Assembly: GCA_021397845.1 (NCBI GenBank)
Contig: CM038050.1
Span: 148,613,980 to 148,677,979, forward strand
DNA: 64,000 nucleotides
DNA from: Areca catechu
Taxonomy: Eukaryota > Streptophyta > Magnoliopsida > Arecales > Arecaceae
Direction: 5' to 3'
Positions 56,632-64,000 of the stretch are shown in pieces. Below the pieces are notes generated by a model. That model was not told where the DNA came from and did no database searches. It was given only the letters and a program-made list of their open reading frames with translations. Position numbers and translations under genes: made by a program. Every line of letters starts with the position of its first letter. Position 1 is the first letter of the stretch.

Positions 56632-59215
56632 GAGTCCATTCTCTTTGTTTTCACACCCTTTGATTCTTATTCTCCAAAAACATAATATATACCCTCTATT
56701 CATACCAGTGAAGTCTTCCTTATTTGAGTTGGATTCTTCTTCCAATTAAAAAAAGAGACACTACAAATTCTCTACTATTCTATAGAGGTCCAAGCTCTTT
56801 ATTTCAGTCAGATTCCTCTTCTACCTACAAGAAAAGACTTCCCTCTTGTTATACTATCGAAGTCCAATAAGTCCAATCCAAATTGGATGGGATTCAAATT
56901 ACAGAAGTAATAAAAATATTTAAAAATCTCAATTTGGGCAAGAACTAGATCTTGACTCCTATATTAATTTTGCCTTCAACTACATTGCCAAATTCTTCCC
57001 ATATTAGAAGTTATGGTTGCTCAAAGTTTTGTTACTCAATTAAGTCCTAAATATGATGGATCTTGCTGCTGAAGCATATCCAAACCTACTCAAATGGCCA
57101 AATCAGTCCATGACAGGTCAAATGATCCTCTTGAATCAAAGCACCCACTATTTAAGGAATTTAGTTCATGGTAGATTAAAAATGGAATTGGAGCTTCCTC
57201 ATCGTGTGACTAACCCTCTTATCTTTTTGGCTTGAATTTGTCCTTTGCTGTATGGTATCCACATTTTTCAGCATTAGCAGCATAAACTTCTCATCGTACC
57301 TAGATGGTACAGATAAATTTTTGCTAAGAATTGCAACTACTAAAGCTGAAGGCATCAATCAAGTCGCAAGCTCTATAAATTGTATATTTTTTTACTTTCA
57401 ATTAACAAAGATGTGACTTCACATCATCATTCGCCAAGGTAGGGATCCTAGGCTCTAATACCAACTTTGATCCGATCTAGGAGAAAAAAAGATTTCCTTC
57501 AACATGCTTAACTCAAACCTTTAGAATAGAATAAAAGAAAATTAACTTAAATGACAAAAGTAGATCTCCTTTGCTCCTATTGATTTTTTTTCATGATCCC
57601 GAAATTGTGGTCAAATCATGTGTTGAAGTAGAGTACATTCCCTTTGTTTTCACTCTCTCTATTAGGGTTCTGGTGGGTGAAAAGTAGATTCCATACTCTT
57701 TATTTTCACTCTCTCTATTCCAATTCTTCAAAGCCATAGCAACAGATGTTCTCTTTATTTGAGCTGGATTCTTCTTCTAGATAAAAAAAGAAGAAATAGC
57801 AGATTTTCTACCATTCTGTAGAAGTCAACTCCAATTCCCCTTCTTAAAAACTTCCCTATTTTTATACTAGCGAAGTTCAATTCAAATCGAATGGGATTCC
57901 TCCTATAATTAAAAGAACATAAAAATTACAAAAATATAAAAATATTTAAAAAATTCAAATTTGTATAAAAGCTAGATCTCAATTCCTATATCAACTTCAT
58001 CTTCAATTGTATCATCAAATTCTTCCATGATTGAAAGTTATGGATCCTCAAAGTTTTGGTACTCAACTGAGTCCTAGATATGGTGGACGTTACTCCTGAA
58101 GCTTGTCCAAACTTATTTGAGTGGCCAGATTGGTCCATGATCAGATGATCCTCCTGGATAAAAGCTTCCCTTAAAATTAGAGTTGGAGAAACTCCTGCTT
58201 CTCAATCTTGCAACTAAGCATCTTAGCTGTTTGGTTTAAATTCATCCTCTACCATGAAGTATCCATCTCTTTCAACATTAGTACCATAAACTTCTCATCA
58301 TACCTAGATGTTAGAGATAATTTTGTGACAGGAGCTGTAGGTATTGAAGCTGAAGGAATCAATCAAGTCACAAGCTCTCTGAACTGTATGATTTTCTCCA
58401 ACAATTAAGTGAGACATAACTTCACATCATCATCCACAAAGGTAGAATCTTTCCACATCTTTTGTCCTTTGATGTACTTCAAGCATCAAAAGCTTTTCTC
58501 CCATTTGCTTGCCTTGCTCTCATGCTTGGACCATATACTAGGACTTCACAGAATAAAGATACTAGACTCTACCAATTTAATCCAATAAGGAAAGATTTGC
58601 TTCAACCTACTCAACTTAAATATTTAGAATAAAATTAAAAAAAGTTAATACGTAAAAGTGAGGTCATGACCTCCTCTACTTTCATTATTTTTTCATGATA
58701 TACAAATCACGGTACATGTTGTGGTGGAAAGTACATTCTATTCTATTTGCTTTTATTCCTGTTGGGGTTCTAGTGGATAGAAAGAAGAGTCTATGTTCTT
58801 TGCTTTCATCAGTTTGTTCTCGTTCTCCAAAACCAGAGCATAAACCCTCTAATTATAATAATGAGGTTCTCCTTACATGGGTCAGATTATTCTACTTCGA
58901 AGAGGAGGAAAACTTATATCTTTTTATACTAGTGAAGTCCGAACCAAATCAATTTGGATTCCTCTCCTAATTTTTAAAAAAATACAAATAACAACATACT
59001 GAAAATTAAAATTTTAAAATTCCGCATATCAACTTTGTTTTCAATTTCATCACCATTTTTTTCCAGATTAGAAGTTATGGCTTCCTAAAGTTTTGGTACT
59101 CAATTAAGTCCTGCACAATGGTGGATTGTTCTCCTAGAGCTCGTCCAAACCTACTAAAGTGGCTAGATTGGTCCACAGTAAGTCAGATGATCTTCCTAGA
59201 TTGGGAACCCAAGAT

Positions 59216-60290
59216 CTTCAAACTTGAGGGTAAACTTTAATCATCCATCACTTATTCTCGTCATGAAAACTCTTTCTAGTTCATTTAATTCAAACCTCAG
59301 CTCTGATCTTAATTTCCAGAAAACCATAAATTTGCTTAGGTCTTCCTCAATCCATCATCCCCTTCAAACCCTCAAACACATAAAGACAACATATATGTGT
59401 TTATATTTAAATGTGCCTGATTATGTGCATGCAACTATATATAGTTTATATGTATAAGAGCGTACATTTATCATTATGAGTTTCATACTTTTCTGGATTG
59501 GTCACAACAAGCATAACTAACAATTGCAAGCACATCTGTACGAGTAGTTGTATGGATCAAAGTATGGTCCACTATGGTTTGGAAACATTTTAGGATCAGA
59601 TCTCAACCTGATGCCAACAATCATGAATAGGTGAAGGCAACGTTGCATTAGAGAGAGACCAGCATGAAACGTAAAAGGCCATTTATAAGTAATGAAACTT
59701 GCCTAATTGATGTACTCTAAGCTCGTGCAACTAGCAAGCGCATCATACACACTATTCTGCATCTCTAATCTGACAAGTAGAACTAGTAACATCTTTCCAA
59801 CTACAAAATTTTCAAGGGAAAGAAACACAACATTTGACCTCTGTACACATTTGTGACTTATAATCATTGACTGCCAAATCATGGTTTTAAACCAATTCCT
59901 ATTTTTGGACTTGCCAAAAGCACCGTTGAGATCTTCTACACAGTTAAAGTCTATGATCCATGATCCATTATGGGCGCATAATGTACAGGATTGTAAACAA
60001 TGCTGGTAGCATAAAGTTTAATGAAATGGAGGTTATGGTTATGATGTGATTAAATGCTTCTAACAGTAAAGAGTCTTGTTCAACTAAGAAGTAAGAGGTT
60101 ATGGCTTGATGTAATTAAATGCATCTAATGGTAATGCTTCTGCAAGTTTGCTAAGGAACCAAGCATGACAGAATTACACATCGCAAGAAAACAATGGCCA
60201 CGAGAAGCTTCACTGGCTAAAAAGGAAAAGAAAAATACTTGCATCTTAAATACCAGTAGAAAAGTATCTTAACAAATTTTAACTGTAGCA
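59216..60290. other. RDR6 intron, 5' part, nothing specific recognised
   Basis: Mixed AT-rich intron sequence without coding signal or clear repeats. A GAGGTTATGG...TGATGTAATTAAATGC segment occurs twice in short form at 60030-60055 and 60097-60125. Confidence 0.4.
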
Positions 60291-60380
60291 CTAAGTTATG
60301 AAGTATGCACCTACGGCTAGAGAAAACCGGTCAAGAAAGGAGATAAGCAGAAAAGTTTCATTTAGATCAAAGTCACTTAC

Positions 60381-63122
60381 AAGAGAAGTCACTGCACGTG
60401 GCTGAAGTTTGGGCTCAGCAGCGGTGTAGTCCATTGGCATCCAACTCTTCTTTCCTGGAGGTAGAAGATTTTCATCCCATGTAACAAAATAAAGATCACC
60501 ATCAAGGTCACTTCCTGATGCCTCATTTGCATGAGGCCTATCTCCTTTTTGTGGGAATACCAAGCAATCAACAAGATGGTGCAAGCTAGGTACATCAACT
60601 GCTTCAAGGATCCGAATATCTCCTGGATGGAGGCAAGGGTTCTTGGCTATGGCCACAGTTCCAACAATTACTTGTCTATTTTTCTTTATTCCAGAAAATC
60701 TTGAACCATGCTTCATGAAACAATTTTCTAATGAAGGAATTGAGGACTGAATGAAGCATTGTCCATGCTCAAGTATCCCAAGCTCATCAAGACAACCCAT
60801 TAACCACCTTCCCTTTGGAACAAAAATTCTTGCTTTAGACAAAAGATCTCCTAGCTGCGCAGACCTTATGCATGAAAGCATTGCTTTCAAATGAGGCTCC
60901 GTTTGAGGTTTAAAGCCAGCACTCAGCATTATTGCTGCTGTATTCCCTTGCTCAGCACATGAACTGGTAAGGACATCGAATGCAACATCGGTGTCTACAA
61001 ACATCTGGTTTAGCTTATAAATCATTGAATCTTGCATGCTTGCAAATACACCGTCGGAAACATTCAAGGATGAAAGCAGTGTCACAATTTGTCGGTTTAA
61101 GAAGCCTGGCTGGAACCTTGTCCATGATACAACCTCCAACATCGTGTGGCTGGACTCAAACTTATTCATGCTTGGCCTTAGTGATAGCCGAATCCCATCA
61201 TCATCTCCTGGCCAAACAGCTACAACCCCCTTGAAGCCAGCATATCTAATTTGATAGGCAGAAGGGGGATTCTCTGTAAATTGCAATTTTTCAGTAACTT
61301 CCATTGCCAGCTCTGGAATGATCTTTCCAATGCCATCTGAAAAGACATAACCATTTCTTTCAATATCTGGAAGTAATTGATTAACCTGGTGCAGTGGCAC
61401 ATCCACTGTGGCATATGTAGATGAAAAACATTGTCCCATTCTAGCTGCACATTTTGCCACATTTTTATTTGCAAACTTCCCCATCCAATTCCTGATGGTC
61501 ATCACAGATGTGCTGCCATTCTCTGCAAAAAACCATGCAGATCGGTCCCGAAGCTGATTAGATGAAAATGCTAGAAAGGAATATCTTCTACCACAGAGGT
61601 GGAATCCATCTAGTAAAATATTCCTCACCCTCCTGAACACTGTGGTCTTCTGTGGGAATGAGTTTGATGTCAGTTCCTTGACAATTGGAGCAACATAATA
61701 ATTTAGAACGTTGTTATTCAGTGGCTGCATGCCTTCATCCATGAAAGTCACCCTCAAAAACCTATCAGCAACCTCTTTATAATTCCTAAGAACCCTGTTA
61801 GACAGTTCCACATCTGGGGGGAGACAATATGCCTTCGTCGGTGTTATAACCAGCCTCCTCACTTCAGTGCTATCATCAGAAAGCCTGGAGCTCTTGAGAA
61901 GCTTAGTGTTTTTTTGCAGCCAGTCCTGGACAAGCTTCAACCTTCTGCGAGCATCAAATATAGGGGTTTTGTAAGCCCATATATGCCTCAATGCTATGTC
62001 ATTTACCACATCACTCTGGCTCCTCAACAAGGCAAAGAACTCTCCAGAGAGCTGGTGCTGATTGACAATTCCTTTGTGCACCAATGCATCTACCAAGAAC
62101 ATTATCGAAAAACTGATGCCCTCCTTATACTGAACAGAGAAAAATGGGTCAGGCATGAGTGTACCAAATTCTGGCTCATCTAGGACTGCAAGTGGCCGTT
62201 TCGGGTAGTGTTCAGCTATCCTATGCTCCTTCAGATAGGTGAGGGATTTCTCCAATACACGCCCATAGCGAGGAGAGAATGAAATGCGATATGAACTACA
62301 CCTACTAATTGCACCACCAGGAGTGAAGTCCGTCGTTCTGATCCATGGATCTTCATCATCCAACAGACTAAACGAGGCAGTCACATGGATGTCATCGTCA
62401 GCAGTTCTGTAATACACCCATGGGGTCGACGCGAGCTGAAAAAGCATCGCAGGGGGGTACTGGTCCTTAGACAGCTTCACCTCATTGATGTCCCTCACCA
62501 AGAATTCCACCTTGAAATCACATTTTATCACTGCCATTTCTTTTATATCCTTGAAGGTGAACGCAGTCTCTTTGGAGAAAACAATCCTGCAGTGCCCGTT
62601 GAAGGGATCGATGAGGAAATCGACCCCCGACTTTGGTCCCTTCCAAGCAACCAAGAATACATCCCAGGTAGCCAGTGTTCCAATCTCAACACCGACATCG
62701 GCGAACCGGAAGGGATCCGTCGTCCGCCGCCGGTTAATGCGGAACGAGCTGTCGATCCCGGAATTCGCCCTCAGAGGGCGGCCTTTCAAGAAAAGCTCGC
62801 ACTTGCCAGCGGCATTGATCGCCCTCTTGGCGGCGTCGGGAGTGGCGAAGTGAACAAAAGCGTGAGGAACCACCTTCGGATAGTCATCCTTCCTCAGGAC
62901 GTCGGACACGTCGAGGACGTTATAGTTGGGGTAGGATTCGGGCGGTGTCCAGGAATTCTTCACTCTACACCGCCATATCAAGCCAGCTTCCTGCTCCAAG
63001 AAATCGGTGAGGTCCTTCGCGGAGACCCCCTCGTCGAAGCCGCCGAAGCTGACCTGGCTGACGACCAACTCCTCCCGGTCCCTCTCTTCTGCCCCTAGCG
63101 AACCCATCTGCTCCCACTTCAT
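60381..63122 (-). CDS. RDR6: RNA-dependent RNA polymerase 6 orthologue, exon 1 (residues 1-914)
   Basis: RDR6 copies cleaved or aberrant RNA into double-stranded RNA that Dicer-like enzymes cut into secondary siRNAs (ta-siRNA, phasiRNA, transgene and virus silencing), acting with SGS3 in cytoplasmic bodies. The N-terminus has the conserved VVSQVSFGGFDEGVSAKDLT and WRCRVKNSWTPPESYPNY (about residues 20-70, an RRM-like fold). Then come WVYYRTADDDIHV, EIRRL-type VRRLVITPTKAYCLPP, RDRSAWFFAENG, GQCFSSTYATVDV, NGYVFSDGIGKIIPEL, AYQIRYAGFKGVVAVWPGDD, CAEQGNTAAIMLSAGFKP, GRWLMGCLDELGILEHGQCF, and the catalytic ASGSDLDGDLYFV with DLDGD at 872-876. It ends RAVTSL before GTAAGT. The ATG at 63122 is the first after an in-frame stop; a second at 63107 (MGSLG) resembles the family start more closely. 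No disabling change is seen. Without splicing the frame runs 29 residues into the intron and stops at 60291. Confidence 0.97.
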
Positions 63123-64000
63123 CCAAATTTCTAAGCGTCGTTATTTCTCAGAATTAATTTTCGAAATGGACGATCTTCCTAAAATAATATAGAAATTAGG
63201 GTTTAGGGGTTACCGATCTGGGTGTTTTTCCGGCGATCGGCCGGAGAAGGGATTGGCCGGCGCGAGGACTGGACCTATTGCATCGGGTGGCCGACGGTAG
63301 GATGGCGGCGAGCGGAGCCTGCTCTCTTTCCTCTCTTCGTTTACCGATGACTTCTTCGAATGTGGCTTCGAAGGAAGCTGATTTCACTATTTCCTTTACC
63401 GGAGGCGACCGTGGCCGGAGAGGCGCTCGGCGGCACAGGGTGTCCAGCGAGGGAGTGGCCGCTCGCTGCGGGGGACGGAAAGGAGCGTCCAAGGGAGCGA
63501 CAGGAGTGCGGTTCGTGGGTTTCGCTTGGGTTTTTTGTCTAATTTCTTTTCCCAAAACGACCTCGCCATCGGCCCTCGAACGATGCCGAGTTTCTAAAGG
63601 GTACCCAGGAAGTTTCGTCGCGTAGCAAATGAAATCGGCAGATATCTTCCAGGCACGGACGTCCAGGTGTTCGACCAGCATATGCCTGCTCCACAGTGCG
63701 ATCGGTACAACCCAAAAAAAAAAAAATTATTGCACGAAAAGGACCTTTCGATGGTAAATACCGGAAATGGGCGGCCCCGTCGTTAAATTTACGCGAAGCA
63801 TCTAAGGCATTTTTTTAATATTTTGAACAAAGCCCTCATATGGTAAGTGTGAAATTATATTTGTTTCTTTCGACTTCGTACAAAAAAATGCACCGATTGT
63901 TTTGACAAGCATGAGATGGAGAAAAGGATAAAAGAAAACAAAACAGTTGAAATATTTTTATAGATCCAGTCTTTCCAATCCGGTACTCGATCATGAGAGT
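63123..64000 (-). promoter_or_regulatory. RDR6: RDR6 5' UTR and proximal promoter region
   Basis: A GC-rich block at 63230-63560 lies immediately upstream of the start, likely 5' UTR or core promoter. Beyond 63700 the sequence becomes AT-rich with a poly-A run at 63714-63725. No confident TATA box is called. The 161-codon minus-strand ORF (63196-63681) has no domain and is likely leader sequence. No other gene is seen to the window end. Confidence 0.45.

Larger units (their letters stand above)
45466..59215. repeat. Head-to-tail ~1.03-kb intron repeats, three copies, first one split by the Tat element
   Basis: Copy 1 is 45466-45687 plus 56632-57470, copy 2 about 57475-58565, copy 3 about 58566-59215. 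Shared landmarks include AAATGG/TGGCCA...TTGGTCCATGA (57090, 58112, 59148; about 1,030 bp apart), GGTTCTAGTG then a pyrimidine-rich stretch, and GGATTCTTCTTC. Units are joined at a GGCTCTAATACCA (57450) or GACTCTACCA (58565) motif. The 13-mer resembles the reverse complement of the initiator-Met PBS TGGTATCAGAGC, so the array may derive from LTR-PBS units of a small minus-oriented element. This is inference. Confidence 0.65.
42029..60380 (-). other. RDR6: RDR6 intron, 18,352 bp, filled by repeats
   Basis: The donor is GTAAGT (60380-60375, minus strand), a full consensus; the acceptor is ACAG/GAC at 42029/42028. The intron is phase 0. It contains an SSR block, a decayed AGCTCGAGC-type repeat, head-to-tail ~1.03-kb repeats and a rearranged Tat-lineage retrotransposon in the same orientation as RDR6. 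The joined reading is inferred from family alignment in memory; transcript data would be decisive. Confidence 0.9.

Noticed and set aside
62385..63098. 237-codon plus-strand ORF
   Set aside because: Antisense shadow of the conserved RDR6 exon 1; no domain of its own.
63196..63681. 161-codon minus-strand ORF upstream of RDR6
   Set aside because: Not in continuity with RDR6, which has an in-frame stop before its ATG; Arg/Pro-rich without domain, most likely 5' UTR or promoter sequence.

Overview
The window is nuclear plant DNA, most likely from a monocot. Two observations support this: a GC-rich, intronless kelch gene typical of commelinid grasses/palms/gingers, and an RDR6-type gene spread over 22 kb by retroelements. 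A palm-like genome would fit, but the species cannot be fixed from sequence alone. Only two host genes can be supported: a kelch-repeat protein (17450-18559, +) and an RNA-dependent RNA polymerase 6 orthologue (41159-63122, -). Almost everything else is decayed, nested LTR retrotransposon.

Layout. 1-7590: noncoding LTR-like sequence, then a broken Athila-like Ty3/gypsy element (+) with its truncated 3' LTR. 7595-14455: a 5'-truncated Copia element (+) whose RT/RNase H region is split by a 2,679-bp TG...CA insertion (8715-11393, target duplication CATAT). That insertion carries a perfectly phased 186-bp tandem array. 14460-15624: tail and LTR of a second Copia. 16122-17087: a non-autonomous hAT-like element just upstream of the kelch gene. 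19026-40017: a Tat-lineage Ty3/gypsy element (+) with both LTRs. Its integrase is split twice, by a solo LTR (24695-26057, duplication CTAGG) and by a pol-less Athila-type element (26435-34016, -). Beyond its integrase lie an 88-bp tandem array and an antisense ORF region. 40018-41158: RDR6 3' flank.

The RDR6 gene has two coding exons (60381-63122 and 41159-42028, minus strand; 914 + 289 = 1,203 aa) joined by an 18,352-bp GTAAGT...CAG intron. The intron holds head-to-tail ~1.03-kb repeats. One of these is interrupted by a second Tat-lineage element (45688-56631) lying in the same orientation as RDR6. The 5' part of that element is rearranged into a large inverted repeat (arms 54353-55143 and 55276-56072, ~790 bp each, ~132-bp loop). 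RDR6 makes double-stranded RNA for secondary siRNAs, and here its own pre-mRNA should contain a long self-complementary foldback made from retroelement gag and leader sequence. This is the most interesting feature of the window. Whether it is diced, methylated or affects RDR6 splicing and polyadenylation is inference.

All element assignments rest on protein motifs, LTR termini, target-site duplications and primer-binding/polypurine motifs read by eye. Percent identities are estimates and no database was searched.
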